Part shown: in pieces, positions 1 through 8,748 of the stretch | How positions within the stretch are numbered: position 1 is the stretch's first letter | Layout of the letters: each line of letters begins with the position of its first letter | From: Klebsiella michiganensis | Lineage (GTDB): Bacteria; Pseudomonadota; Gammaproteobacteria; Enterobacterales; Enterobacteriaceae | Direction: 5' to 3' | Length of the DNA: 64,000 nt | Assembly: GCF_002925905.1 (NCBI RefSeq) | Contig: NZ_PRDB01000015.1 | Span: forward strand, 1 to 64,000 | Position numbers and translations under genes: made by a program | Notes under the pieces: model-generated | Databases searched by the model: none | What the model was told of the DNA's origin: nothing | What the model saw: only the letters and a program-made list of their open reading frames with translations

Positions 1-58
1 AATGACCCCCCTGATGTTCTATAATGCGCCTCAGGAATTCACATCTCGGACCATAATC

Positions 59-718
59 ATGACGCAAGATGAACTGAAAAAAGCGGTAGGCTGGGCGGCA
101 CTGCAGTATGTACAACCGGGCACTATCGTTGGGGTCGGTACGGGCTCGACGGCGGCGCACTTTATCGATGCGCTGGGTACCATGAAAGGGCAAATAGAAG
201 GGGCGGTTTCCAGCTCTGATGCCTCTACTGAAAAACTGAAAAGCCTCGGTATCACGGTTTTTGATCTGAACAGCGTTGATCGTCTTGGTATTTACGTGGA
301 CGGCGCAGATGAAATCAACGGCCATATGCAGATGATCAAGGGCGGTGGCGCAGCGCTGACGCGTGAGAAAATTATCGCTTCGGTCGCCGACAAATTTATC
401 TGTATCGCCGATGCTTCCAAGCAGGTGGATATTCTGGGTAAATTCCCGCTGCCGGTGGAGGTGATCCCGATGGCGCGTAGCGCCGTGGCGCGTCAGCTGG
501 TTAAGCTGGGCGGCCGTCCGGAGTATCGTCAGGGCGTCGTGACCGATAACGGCAACGTGATCCTCGATGTGTTTGGTCTGGAAATTCTGGACGCTATTGC
601 GCTGGAAAATACCATTAACGGTATTCCGGGCGTCGTGACCGTTGGCCTGTTTGCGAATCGCGGTGCGGACGTTGCGCTGATTGGCACCGCTGATGGTGTA
701 AAAACTATCACTAAATAG
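59..718 (+). CDS. rpiA: Ribose-5-phosphate isomerase A
   Basis: Interconverts ribose 5-phosphate and ribulose 5-phosphate in the cytosolic non-oxidative pentose phosphate pathway. The protein is 219 aa, the usual family length. It shows the phosphate-binding GTGSTAAHF stretch near residues 27-35, the active-site DGADEI motif near 81-86 and [11 protein letters not shown] with the catalytic lysine near 94. I chose the ATG at 59 because the product then starts [11 protein letters not shown] like E. coli RpiA; the frame stays open upstream to the window edge but that extension looks non-coding. A strong terminator follows. serA downstream is the standard enteric neighbour. Confidence 0.97.
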   Translation: MTQDELKKAVGWAALQYVQPGTIVGVGTGSTAAHFIDALGTMKGQIEGAVSSSDASTEKLKSLGITVFDLNSVDRLGIYVDGADEINGHMQMIKGGGAALTREKIIASVADKFICIADASKQVDILGKFPLPVEVIPMARSAVARQLVKLGGRPEYRQGVVTDNGNVILDVFGLEILDAIALENTINGIPGVVTVGLFANRGADVALIGTADGVKTITK

Positions 719-725
719 TCTGATC

Positions 726-760
726 CGAGGGAGCGAATCGCTCCCTCGCAAATATTTTTT
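726..760 (+). terminator. rpiA intrinsic terminator
   Basis: A perfect 10-bp stem (726-735 with 739-748, 3-nt loop) is followed by a T-rich tract ending at 760. It lies just after the rpiA stop and separates rpiA from serA. Confidence 0.9.
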
Positions 761-987
761 CTCCAGGCCTATTTTGGTGACTTCTGTCACATTTATGCGC
801 CTTGTCTTAGTAACAATCTACCTTTCTTTTACTTTCTGGTGTTTTGTCCTGCTATTTCCCGCTGATTGATATTTCTTCAGGTTGCCGACGCAAACGTTCA
901 TATTGCCGCAATAGTTTTTTTTGATATGTTGCTGAGAAGAACTTTCGTTCCGCACGACATCAGTTAAGACAAAAACAGGACGGGGAA

Positions 988-2220
988 ATGGCTAAGGTAT
1001 CACTGGAAAAAGACAAGATTAAATTTCTGCTGGTTGAAGGTGTGCACCAAAAAGCGGTGGACAGCCTTCGCGCAGCGGGCTACACCAATATCGAATTTCA
1101 TAAAGGCGCGCTGGATAGCGAAGAGCTGAAAGCGTCCATCCGTGATGCCCATTTCATCGGCCTGCGTTCCCGTACTCATCTGACTGAAGAGATCTTCGCG
1201 GCGGCGGAGAAGCTGGTCGCGGTTGGCTGCTTCTGTATCGGTACCAATCAGGTTGATTTAAACGCGGCGGCGAAACGCGGTATCCCGGTGTTTAACGCCC
1301 CGTTCTCCAATACCCGTTCCGTTGCTGAACTGGTGATCGGCGAACTACTGCTTATGCTCCGCGGCGTACCGGCGGCAAATGCCAAAGCGCACCGCGGCGT
1401 ATGGAACAAGCTGGCGGTCGGCAGCTTTGAAGCGCGCGGCAAAAAGCTGGGTATTATCGGCTATGGTCATATCGGCACGCAGCTGGGTATTCTGGCCGAA
1501 TCGCTGGGGATGCATGTCTATTTCTACGATATTGAAAGCAAGCTGCCGTTAGGTAACGCGACTCAGGTCCAGCATCTTTCTGATTTGTTGAACATGAGCG
1601 ATGTGGTGAGCCTGCACGTGCCGGAAAACGCCTCTACGAAGAACATGATTGGCGCGGAAGAGCTGGCGCTGATGAAACCCGGCGCGCTGCTGATCAACGC
1701 CTCTCGCGGCACCGTGGTGGATATCCCGGCGCTGTGCGATGCGCTGGCGAGCAAGCACCTGGCGGGCGCGGCGATCGACGTCTTCCCGACCGAGCCGGCG
1801 ACCAACAGCGATCCGTTCAACTCTCCGCTCTGTGAGTTCGACAACGTTATCCTGACCCCGCACATTGGCGGCTCAACTCAGGAAGCGCAGGAAAACATCG
1901 GTCTGGAAGTGGCGGGCAAGCTGGCGAAATACTCCGATAACGGTTCTACGCTCTCGGCGGTTAACTTCCCGGAAGTGTCGCTGCCGCTGCACGGCGGGCG
2001 CCGTCTGCTGCATATCCATGAAAACCGTCCGGGCGTTCTGACCGCGATTAACCAGATTTTCGCCGCGCAGGGCATTAACATCGCGGCGCAGTATCTGCAG
2101 ACCACTCCGCAAATGGGCTACGTGGTCATTGATATCGAAGCCGAAGAAGATGTCGCCCAGAGCGCGCTGCAGGCGATGAAGGCTATTCCTGGTACCATCC
2201 GCGCCCGTCTGCTGTTCTAA
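988..2220 (+). CDS. serA: D-3-phosphoglycerate dehydrogenase
   Basis: Catalyses the first committed step of serine synthesis, oxidising 3-phosphoglycerate to 3-phosphohydroxypyruvate with NAD. At 410 aa it has the E. coli length. The NAD-binding Rossmann motif GIIGYGHIGTQLG lies near residues 155-167, the catalytic histidine is in TPHIGGSTQEAQ near 292, and a C-terminal ACT domain (about 338-410, starting RRLLHIHENRPGVL) carries serine feedback inhibition. A purine-rich Shine-Dalgarno (ACGGGG) precedes the ATG. It is monocistronic: terminators flank it on both sides. The family is known to be Lrp-controlled in E. coli; I did not identify specific Lrp sites in the 269-bp upstream gap. Confidence 0.98.
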   Translation: MAKVSLEKDKIKFLLVEGVHQKAVDSLRAAGYTNIEFHKGALDSEELKASIRDAHFIGLRSRTHLTEEIFAAAEKLVAVGCFCIGTNQVDLNAAAKRGIPVFNAPFSNTRSVAELVIGELLLMLRGVPAANAKAHRGVWNKLAVGSFEARGKKLGIIGYGHIGTQLGILAESLGMHVYFYDIESKLPLGNATQVQHLSDLLNMSDVVSLHVPENASTKNMIGAEELALMKPGALLINASRGTVVDIPALCDALASKHLAGAAIDVFPTEPATNSDPFNSPLCEFDNVILTPHIGGSTQEAQENIGLEVAGKLAKYSDNGSTLSAVNFPEVSLPLHGGRRLLHIHENRPGVLTAINQIFAAQGINIAAQYLQTTPQMGYVVIDIEAEEDVAQSALQAMKAIPGTIRARLLF

Positions 2221-2236
2221 CTCCTTTTATGCCAGC

Positions 2237-2262
2237 GGGCAGGTCATCGACCTGCCCCTTTT
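2237..2262 (+). terminator. serA intrinsic terminator
   Basis: A 9-bp perfect stem (2237-2245 with 2249-2257) is followed by a short T run at 2259-2262, 16 bases after the serA stop. Confidence 0.85.
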
Positions 2263-2351
2263 CTCCTGATAGACCCTTCTGCAATTTCCCGTCGCCACCC
2301 AAACGCTTTGCGAAGCTTGCCGCAAACGGCGATTAAAACCGTCGGATGTCG

Positions 2352-2379
2352 TTGTGCCTGAAAGAAAGGGATTTACGAT
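2352..2379 (+). promoter_or_regulatory. Candidate ibs toxin mRNA promoter
   Basis: A TTGTGC box (2352-2357) and a TACGAT box (2374-2379), 16 bp apart, lie about 70 bp upstream of the Ibs-like ORF and point towards it. The match to the sigma-70 consensus is moderate, so this is a suggestion only. Confidence 0.35.
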
Positions 2380-2402
2380 AAAGACTCAGCGTGGGGCTGA
2401 AA

Positions 2403-2549
2403 CGGGAAAGCCCCTACCGAGGCAGGGGCTCTAAAAGGAAAGGGACGATGATGAGACTCTTCATCATGCTGCTTATCCTGTTAATCATCGCCTGGCCAGC
2501 ATATTAACAGAGAGAATGCAGGAGGGAGGTTCGCCTCCCTCACCCTTTA
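2403..2549 (-). ncRNA. sibC: Sib antisense RNA (SibC-like antitoxin)
   Basis: An antisense RNA gene covers the whole Ibs-like ORF on the opposite strand. Its promoter is near-ideal on the minus strand: TTGACA at 2579-2584, TAAATT at 2556-2561, spacer exactly 17. The predicted transcript starts near 2549, runs through a GGGAGGCGAACCTCCC hairpin at its 5' end and ends at a GC-rich hairpin (arms 2424-2430 and 2409-2415) followed by a T-containing tail. This organisation matches the Sib RNAs of E. coli, and the serA-fau location is that of SibC. The ends are inferred from the promoter and the terminator. Confidence 0.78.
2448..2507 (+). CDS. ibsC: Ibs-family toxic membrane peptide (type I toxin)
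   Basis: A 19-residue ORF reads MMRLFIMLLILLIIAWPAY and stops. Length, the MM start, the single very hydrophobic segment and the Ala-Tyr end match the E. coli Ibs toxins, small peptides that insert in the inner membrane and depolarise it when overproduced. A purine-rich ribosome binding site (AGGAAAGGG) sits just upstream. It lies inside the serA-fau gap, where E. coli has ibsC/sibC, and is fully covered by the antisense Sib RNA, which is expected to silence it. It is too short for normal gene calling. Whether it is toxic here is inferred from the family. Confidence 0.85.
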   Translation: MMRLFIMLLILLIIAWPAY

Positions 2550-2555
2550 CCCAGG

Positions 2556-2584
2556 AATTTAGGTGAAAAAAACAGCAATGTCAA
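2556..2584 (-). promoter_or_regulatory. Sib RNA promoter
   Basis: On the minus strand TTGACA (2579-2584) and TAAATT (2556-2561) are separated by 17 bp, almost a consensus sigma-70 promoter. This fits the strong constitutive expression known for Sib RNAs. Confidence 0.8.
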
Positions 2585-2597
2585 TTGTTCGGGCGTT

Positions 2598-3194
2598 TTA
2601 CCAGAGCCAGGTTTTTGACGGCGTGATGACCGCTGGCAGCGGGATATCCCACTGCTCCGTCGGCAGCGCGTCAACCTGCTGGCAATCATGCGCGTAGCCG
2701 ACCGGCTGCAGGCGATGCTGCCGCCAGTTTTGCAGCGTCCGGTCGTAAAATCCGCCGCCCATACCCAGGCGCTGTCCGGCGGCATCAAACGCGACCAGCG
2801 GCGTTACCAGTACATCCAGCTGGCTAAGCGGGAGGACATCGCGCAAGTCGAGCTTCGGTTCGCGGATGTTCAGACGATTCACCACCAGATCGCTGCTTGG
2901 GTGGTAGTGCAGAAACAGAAGATTGCCGGGGCTGAACGGATGAAGCACGGGGAGATAGACCCGTTTGCCTGCCCGCCAGAGCTGATCAATCAGCGGCCGC
3001 GTATCCAGCTCGCCATCAAACGAAAGAAATACCGCGACCGTCTGCGCGAGCAGAACCGGCGGATACGCCATCATTCTGTCCGCCGCATGGAGGGCGAACT
3101 GGGTTTGCTGCTCCGGTGTTAACGCGCGTCGGCGCTGGCGGATCTGCTGACGAATTTGCTGCCTGGTAAAGGGGATATCTGACAATAGGGTCAT
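2598..3194 (-). CDS. fau: 5-formyltetrahydrofolate cyclo-ligase
   Basis: ATP-dependent conversion of 5-formyl-THF to 5,10-methenyl-THF, which returns a folate storage form to the active pool. The 198-aa product has the N-terminal basic IRQQIRQRRRALTPEQ segment and the family signature GMGGGFYDRTLQNW near residues 150-163. E. coli YgfA is often annotated from an internal start at the second basic stretch (182 aa), so 3194 is one of two plausible starts. It lies directly downstream of 6S RNA on the same strand. In E. coli the two are co-transcribed and fau is linked to persister formation. Confidence 0.94.
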   Translation of the reverse strand: MTLLSDIPFTRQQIRQQIRQRRRALTPEQQTQFALHAADRMMAYPPVLLAQTVAVFLSFDGELDTRPLIDQLWRAGKRVYLPVLHPFSPGNLLFLHYHPSSDLVVNRLNIREPKLDLRDVLPLSQLDVLVTPLVAFDAAGQRLGMGGGFYDRTLQNWRQHRLQPVGYAHDCQQVDALPTEQWDIPLPAVITPSKTWLW

Positions 3195-3296
3195 ACCTGA
3201 GTCTCATCGGTGAGCAAACGATACCAACAGGCGTAGTCTAATACACGACGGCAAAAGCCGAAAATTAACTTAGGGGGGATGAAACGAAAAAGAAGG

Positions 3297-3479
3297 GAAT
3301 CTCCGAGATGCCGCCGCAGGCTGTAACCCTTGAACCCTTGGTTCAAGGTGAATGTGTCGTCACAGTTTTAAGGCTTCTCGGACGGGCCGAGCATGCTCAC
3401 CAACCGTGGAGCGCCACATTCTTGTGGTATGAAATATCGGCTCAGGGGACTGGCCCGCTTGCAAACATCTCAGAGAAAT
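3297..3479 (-). ncRNA. ssrS: 6S RNA
   Basis: The 183-nt minus-strand sequence matches E. coli 6S RNA by recall over nearly its whole length. It starts ATTTCTCTGAGATG, contains the central bulge region around CCACAAGAATGTGGCGC, and ends in GGCATCTCGGAGATTC, which pairs with the 5' end to close the long hairpin. 6S RNA mimics an open promoter, sequesters sigma-70 RNA polymerase in stationary phase and templates product RNAs. It lies between zapA and fau as in other enterics. Confidence 0.96.
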
Positions 3480-3520
3480 TTTGTTCTTGCGATTACTCTA
3501 ACACAGTTAAATGCAAAGTG

Positions 3521-3931
<411 letters not shown>

Positions 3932-4015
3932 TTAAGATACAAGCCCTATTCTGGTTCACCAGGGTCCAAAGTGGTAGCATATCATGAATATTCCTCCCAA
4001 CGATGACGAATGCGC

Positions 4016-4594
4016 ATGTCTATACAGAACGAAATGCCTGGCTACAACGCTGTAGACCAGTTACTGAACCAACAAGGGGTAGGATTAACCCCTGCCGAAA
4101 TGCACGGTTTGATTAGCGGGATCCTGTGCGGCGGCAACAAAGACAGCAGCTGGCAGCCGTTGGTGCACGATCTGACTAACGAAGGCCTGGCTTTTGGTCA
4201 CGAGCTGGCGCAGGCGCTGCGTAACATGCATTCCGCCACCAGCGATTCGCTGGAGGATGACGGTTTCTTATTCCAGCTCTACCTGCCGGATGGCGACGAG
4301 GTGAGCGTGTTCGATCGCGCCGATGCGCTCGCGGGTTGGGTGAACCATTTTCTGCTTGGGCTGGGCGTGACGCAGCCTAAGCTGGATAAAGTCAAAGACG
4401 AAACGGGTGAAGCCATCGACGATCTGCGCAATATTGCTCAGCTCGGGTATGACGAAGACGAGGATCAGGAAGAGCTCGAAATGTCTCTGGAGGAGATTAT
4501 CGAATACGTACGCGTTGCTGCGCTGCTGTGCCACGACACCTTCTCTCTTCAGAAACCTACTGCGCCGGAAGTTCAAAAGCCGACGCTACACTAA
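4016..4594 (+). CDS. ygfB: UPF0149 family protein YgfB
   Basis: The start at 4016 gives [17 protein letters not shown], matching E. coli YgfB in sequence and length (192 aa); an in-frame ATG two codons earlier is less likely. The protein is all-helical and acidic, with the acidic run [17 protein letters not shown] near residues 142-160. Its molecular role in enterics is not settled; a Pseudomonas homologue affects expression of a beta-lactamase regulator. It is first in an apparent operon with pepP, ubiH and ubiI, 28 nt before pepP. Confidence 0.93.
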   Translation: MSIQNEMPGYNAVDQLLNQQGVGLTPAEMHGLISGILCGGNKDSSWQPLVHDLTNEGLAFGHELAQALRNMHSATSDSLEDDGFLFQLYLPDGDEVSVFDRADALAGWVNHFLLGLGVTQPKLDKVKDETGEAIDDLRNIAQLGYDEDEDQEELEMSLEEIIEYVRVAALLCHDTFSLQKPTAPEVQKPTLH

Positions 4595-4622
4595 TCATTC
4601 ATTAAATCGTTCAGGGGGCGTC

Positions 4623-5939
4623 ATGACTCAGCAGGAATTTCTCTCTCGTCGCCAGGCTCTACTGGCGCAGATGCAGCCGGGCAGCGCAGCGCTCATTTTC
4701 GCAGCGCCGGAAGCGGTACGCAGCGCAGATTCAGAATATCCCTACCGGCAGAGCAGCGATTTTTGGTACTTCACCGGCTTTAATGAGCCAGAAGCGCTGT
4801 TGGTATTGATTAAAAGCGATGAGACGCACAACCACAGCGTGTTGTTTAACCGCGTGCGCGATCTGACCGCTGAAATCTGGTTTGGCCGCCGCCTCGGGCA
4901 GGAAGCTGCCCCCGCGAAGCTGGGCGTCGATCGCGCGCTGGCATTTAGTGAAATCAATCAGCAGCTGTTCCAGCTCCTTAACGGCCTCGACGCTATCTAC
5001 TTTGCGCAGGGCGAATATGCCTACGCCGACGACATCGTGTTTAACGCGCTGGAAAAACTGCGCAAAGGCGTACGGCAGAATCTGCAGGCGCCAGGCTCGG
5101 TCATTGACTGGCGGCCGATGGTGCATGAGATGCGCCTGTTTAAATCGGCAGAAGAGCTGGAGGTCATGCGCCGCGCAGGGGAGATCTCCGCGCTGGCCCA
5201 CACCCGCGCTATGGAAAAATGCCGTCCCGGGATGTTCGAATATCATCTGGAAGGCGAGATCCTTCACGAATTCAACCGTCACGGCGCGCGCTTTCCTTCT
5301 TATAACACCATCGTGGGCGGCGGCGAAAATGGCTGCATCCTGCACTACACCGAAAATGAGTGCGAGCTGCGCGACGGCGATCTGGTGCTGATTGACGCAG
5401 GCTGCGAATACCGCGGCTACGCGGGCGATATCACCCGAACTTTCCCGGTTAACGGCAAATTTAGCCCGGCCCAGCGCGAGATTTACGATATCGTCCTTGA
5501 ATCTCTGGAAACCTCGCTGAAGCTCTATCGCCCAGGTACCTCAATTAAAGAGGTTAACCAGCAGGTGGTGCGGATTATGATTACCGGCCTCGTGCGTCTG
5601 GGGATCCTGAAAGGTGAAATTGATGAGCTGATTGCCAATAACGCCCATCGTCCTTTCTTTATGCATGGCCTGAGCCACTGGCTGGGGCTCGACGTGCATG
5701 ATGTCGGCAGCTATGACGTTGACCGCTCGCGTATTCTTGAGCCGGGAATGGTGCTGACCGTTGAACCGGGGCTGTATATTGCGACGGATGCCGACGTGCC
5801 GGCCCAGTACCGCGGCATCGGCATTCGTATTGAAGACGATATCGTCATTACCGAAGACGGTAATGAGAACCTCACCGCCGGCGTAGTGAAAAAAGCGGAC
5901 GATATCGAGGCGCTGATGGCGGCGGCGCGCCAGCTATGA
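4623..5939 (+). CDS. pepP: Xaa-Pro aminopeptidase P
   Basis: A Mn-dependent exopeptidase that removes an N-terminal residue followed by proline. The ATG at 4623 follows a GGGGG ribosome site and gives MTQQEFLSRRQALLAQM, 438 aa, close to the E. coli length. An N-terminal creatinase-like domain (1-170) precedes the pita-bread domain. The metal ligands are visible in LIDAGCEYRGYAGDITRTF, HGLSHWLGLDVHDVG, TVEPGLYI and GIRIEDDIVIT. Its stop overlaps the ubiH start by 4 nt (ATGA), implying translational coupling. Confidence 0.97.
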   Translation: MTQQEFLSRRQALLAQMQPGSAALIFAAPEAVRSADSEYPYRQSSDFWYFTGFNEPEALLVLIKSDETHNHSVLFNRVRDLTAEIWFGRRLGQEAAPAKLGVDRALAFSEINQQLFQLLNGLDAIYFAQGEYAYADDIVFNALEKLRKGVRQNLQAPGSVIDWRPMVHEMRLFKSAEELEVMRRAGEISALAHTRAMEKCRPGMFEYHLEGEILHEFNRHGARFPSYNTIVGGGENGCILHYTENECELRDGDLVLIDAGCEYRGYAGDITRTFPVNGKFSPAQREIYDIVLESLETSLKLYRPGTSIKEVNQQVVRIMITGLVRLGILKGEIDELIANNAHRPFFMHGLSHWLGLDVHDVGSYDVDRSRILEPGMVLTVEPGLYIATDADVPAQYRGIGIRIEDDIVITEDGNENLTAGVVKKADDIEALMAAARQL

Positions 5940-7114
5940 GCGTCCTGATCGTCGGCGGAGGAATGACCGGCGCGACGCTGGCGCTAGCGATATCTCGCCT
6001 GACCGGCGGTACGCTGCCGGTGCATCTGGTTGAAGCATCTGCGCCGGATTCCGCGCAGCATCCGGGCTTTGACGCCCGCGCCATCGCTCTGGCTGCCGGC
6101 ACCTGCCAGCAGCTGGCTCGCGTTGATATCTGGCAAGAGATAGCCGACTGCGCCACGGCCATTCAGCGCGTTCACGTCAGCGATCGCGGCCACGCGGGGT
6201 TTGTGACGCTCGAGGCTGAGGAGTATGGGCTGGCGGCGCTGGGCCAGGTGGTTGAGCTGCACGATGTCGGCCAGCGCCTGTTTGCGCAGCTGCGCAAGGC
6301 GCCGGGCGTGACGCTGCACTGCCCGGCAAAGGTGGAAAATGTCAGCCGCAGCGAAGAGAGCGTAAGCCTGGTTCTGGACAACGGCGAAACCCTCAGCGGT
6401 AAACTGCTGGTCGCCGCCGACGGCTCGCGCTCGACGCTGGGGGCCCGCTGTGGTATCAGCTGGCAGCAGGAACCCTATGAACAGCTGGCGATTATCGCCA
6501 ACGTCAGTACCGCGCAGCCGCATAGCGGGCGCGCGTTTGAACGCTTTACCCCACACGGCCCGCTGGCGATGCTGCCCATGTCGCAGGGCCGCTGCTCGCT
6601 GGTGTGGTGTCATCCGCAGTCGCGGCGTGAAGAGGTGCTGAGCTGGTCGGACGAACGCTTCCGCCATGAGCTTCAGCAGGCATTCGGCTGGCGTCTTGGC
6701 CGGATCGTCCATGCCGGAAAGCGCAGCGTGTATCCGCTCTCGCTCACCCGAGCCAGCCGCACGGTTGCGCATCGGCTGGCGCTGGTCGGCAACGCGGCGC
6801 AAACGCTGCATCCTATTGCCGGGCAGGGATTTAACCTCGGTCTGCGCGACGTCATGAGCCTGGCGGAAATGCTGGCGCAGGCGCAGGCAGAAGGAGAGGA
6901 TCCGGGCGGCTATCCGCTTCTGAGCCGCTATCAGACCCGACGCGCCGCAGATAAAGCCGCCACCGTCGGCGTGACCGATGGGCTGGTGCATCTGTTCGCC
7001 AATCGCTGGGCGCCGCTGGTGGTGGGGCGCAACGTCGGCCTGATGGCGATGGAATTATTTACCCCGGCGCGCGATGCGCTGGCGCAGCGTACCCTCGGTT
7101 GGGTTCCCCGTTAA
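5936..7114 (+). CDS. ubiH: 2-octaprenyl-6-methoxyphenol hydroxylase
   Basis: A FAD-dependent monooxygenase of ubiquinone synthesis (ring C4 hydroxylation in the naming for this family). The 392-aa product has the N-terminal dinucleotide motif LIVGGGMTGATLALA (residues 4-18), a DG motif in LLVAADGSRSTLG near 158-170 and the second FAD motif in ALVGNAAQTLHPIAGQGFNL near 281-300. The first aspartate of the usual GDAAH block is Asn here (GNAAQ), as in other UbiH proteins. Start and pepP stop overlap, and ubiI follows after 10 nt. Confidence 0.95.
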   Translation: MSVLIVGGGMTGATLALAISRLTGGTLPVHLVEASAPDSAQHPGFDARAIALAAGTCQQLARVDIWQEIADCATAIQRVHVSDRGHAGFVTLEAEEYGLAALGQVVELHDVGQRLFAQLRKAPGVTLHCPAKVENVSRSEESVSLVLDNGETLSGKLLVAADGSRSTLGARCGISWQQEPYEQLAIIANVSTAQPHSGRAFERFTPHGPLAMLPMSQGRCSLVWCHPQSRREEVLSWSDERFRHELQQAFGWRLGRIVHAGKRSVYPLSLTRASRTVAHRLALVGNAAQTLHPIAGQGFNLGLRDVMSLAEMLAQAQAEGEDPGGYPLLSRYQTRRAADKAATVGVTDGLVHLFANRWAPLVVGRNVGLMAMELFTPARDALAQRTLGWVPR

Positions 7115-7124
7115 GGAGTGAAAC

Positions 7125-8327
7125 GTGCAAAGTGTTGATGTCGCTATTGTTGGCGGTGGAATGGTGGGGCTGGCGGTTGCCTGCGGTTTGCAGGGCAGCG
7201 GGCTGCGCGTTGCGGTGCTGGAACAGGCCGCGCCTCAGCCGTTAAGCGCGGATGCGCCGCCGGCGCTGCGGGTGTCGGCGGTTAACGCCGCCAGCGAGAA
7301 GCTGCTGAGCAAACTGGGCGTCTGGCAGGATATTATCGCCCAGCGCGCCAGCTGCTACCACGGTATGGAAGTGTGGGATAAAGACAGTTTTGGCCGCATC
7401 AGCTTTGATGACCAGAGCATGGGCTTTAGCCACCTTGGGCATATTATTGAAAACGCCGTGATTCACCACGCCCTGTGGCAAAAAGCGCAGCGCTGCGCGG
7501 ACGTCACTCTGCTGGCTCCGGCGCAGCTGCAGCAGGTTGCGTGGGGGGAGAACGAGGCCTTTCTTAGCCTGCAGGACGGCACGATGTTAACCGCCCGGCT
7601 GGTGGTTGGCGCCGATGGGGCCAATTCATGGTTGCGCAATAAAGCCGATATCCCGCTCACCTACTGGGATTATCACCATCATGCGCTGGTTACCACTATT
7701 CGCACCGAAGAACCGCACGAAGCGGTGGCGCGTCAGGCGTTCCACGGCGAAGGGATTCTGGCGTTTCTGCCACTGAGCGATCCGCACCTCTGCTCAATTG
7801 TCTGGTCGCTCTCTCCCGAGGAGGCTGAGCGGATGCGGCAGGCGGACGATGCCGCTTTTAACCAGGCGCTGAATATTGCCTTCGATAACCGCCTCGGCTT
7901 ATGCGCCGTGGAGAGCGAGCGCCAGGTCTTCCCGCTCACCGGCCGCTATGCGCGCCAGTTTGCCGCCCATCGTCTGGCGCTGGTCGGCGATGCCGCCCAT
8001 ACTATTCATCCGCTGGCGGGGCAGGGCGTTAATCTTGGCTTTATGGATGCCGCCGAGCTGATCGACGAACTGAAGCGCCTGCACGCGCAGGGCAAGGATA
8101 TCGGCCAGCATCTGTATCTGCGTCGCTATGAACGCAGCCGTAAACATAGCGCTGCGCTGATGCTGGCGGGGATGCAGGGCTTTCGCGACATGTTCTCCGG
8201 CCACAATCCGGCGAAGAAGCTGCTGCGCGATATCGGTCTTAAGCTGGCGGATACATTGCCCGGCGTGAAGCCACAGCTTATCCGTCAAGCGATGGGGCTC
8301 AACGACCTGCCCGCCTGGTTACGTTAA
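7125..8327 (+). CDS. ubiI: FAD-dependent 2-octaprenylphenol hydroxylase
   Basis: The ring C5 hydroxylase of aerobic ubiquinone synthesis, a paralogue of UbiH. The start is a GTG at 7125 after an AAGGAG ribosome site, giving 400 aa. FAD motifs are DVAIVGGGMVGLAVA (residues 5-19), VVGADGANSWLR and ALVGDAAHTIHPLAGQGVNL (near 285-304). It is the last gene of the ygfB-pepP-ubiH-ubiI operon. A GC-rich hairpin (arms 8346-8352 and 8359-8365) just downstream may end the transcript, although no clear T run follows. Confidence 0.96.
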   Translation: MQSVDVAIVGGGMVGLAVACGLQGSGLRVAVLEQAAPQPLSADAPPALRVSAVNAASEKLLSKLGVWQDIIAQRASCYHGMEVWDKDSFGRISFDDQSMGFSHLGHIIENAVIHHALWQKAQRCADVTLLAPAQLQQVAWGENEAFLSLQDGTMLTARLVVGADGANSWLRNKADIPLTYWDYHHHALVTTIRTEEPHEAVARQAFHGEGILAFLPLSDPHLCSIVWSLSPEEAERMRQADDAAFNQALNIAFDNRLGLCAVESERQVFPLTGRYARQFAAHRLALVGDAAHTIHPLAGQGVNLGFMDAAELIDELKRLHAQGKDIGQHLYLRRYERSRKHSAALMLAGMQGFRDMFSGHNPAKKLLRDIGLKLADTLPGVKPQLIRQAMGLNDLPAWLR

Positions 8328-8748
8328 GTACGTCACACTTCTCTCACCCGGCCGCCGCGCCGGGTTATCCACTCTCATTTGAAATAATCTAATTTCACCT
8401 CGTTTTTCGCATTAGTTTTATTAATGTTACCTTTTTTTTGTTATAGAAATTAGGCCCGTCATTTCGCAGAAAATATCATCATGCGCTGCTTTTTTAACTA
8501 ATTAGTTTGGTTTTGTGCGGATTGAATCGCTTTATTGTAGATAAAAACTCTGTAGGCTCTGCGGCTGATTTTGGTCATAAGCTAATGTGATGTCCTGACC
8601 AGGCTTATGGTTTAGTGCGGATATCGGTGGTAAGTTCAGGCCAAAGAGAACGTTTGCGTCGGCGTCCTTTAGCGATGCTGGCGGCGTTTTTCGCGGCGCA
8701 AAAACGCCGAAAATCGTGGCTGGTTCCGTTTTATTCGATGAGGAAAAG
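8328..8748. other. Intergenic control region upstream of gcvTHP
   Basis: A 421-bp non-coding gap. Its middle (about 8370-8600) is AT-rich, in contrast to the flanking genes, as expected for the GcvA, Lrp and PurR control region known upstream of E. coli gcvT. I cannot assign individual sites by eye. The proximal part holds a perfect hairpin listed separately. I see no convincing protein ORF here. Confidence 0.6.
8682..8709 (+). promoter_or_regulatory. Perfect hairpin in the gcvT leader
   Basis: CGGCGTTTTT (8682-8691) and AAAAACGCCG (8700-8709) form a perfect 10-bp stem with an 8-nt GC-rich loop, ending 39 nt before the gcvT start codon. It is presumably in the 5' untranslated region. No T run follows, so it is not a normal terminator. 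Confidence 0.55.

Noticed and set aside
5984..6991. A 335-codon minus-strand frame opposite ubiH
   Set aside because: It lies entirely within ubiH, is rich in Arg, Gln and His, and shows no protein family.
8328..8748. A glycine riboswitch upstream of gcvT
   Set aside because: Enteric gcvTHP is controlled by proteins (GcvA, Lrp). I see only a simple hairpin and none of the multi-helix glycine aptamer pattern, including its tandem architecture.
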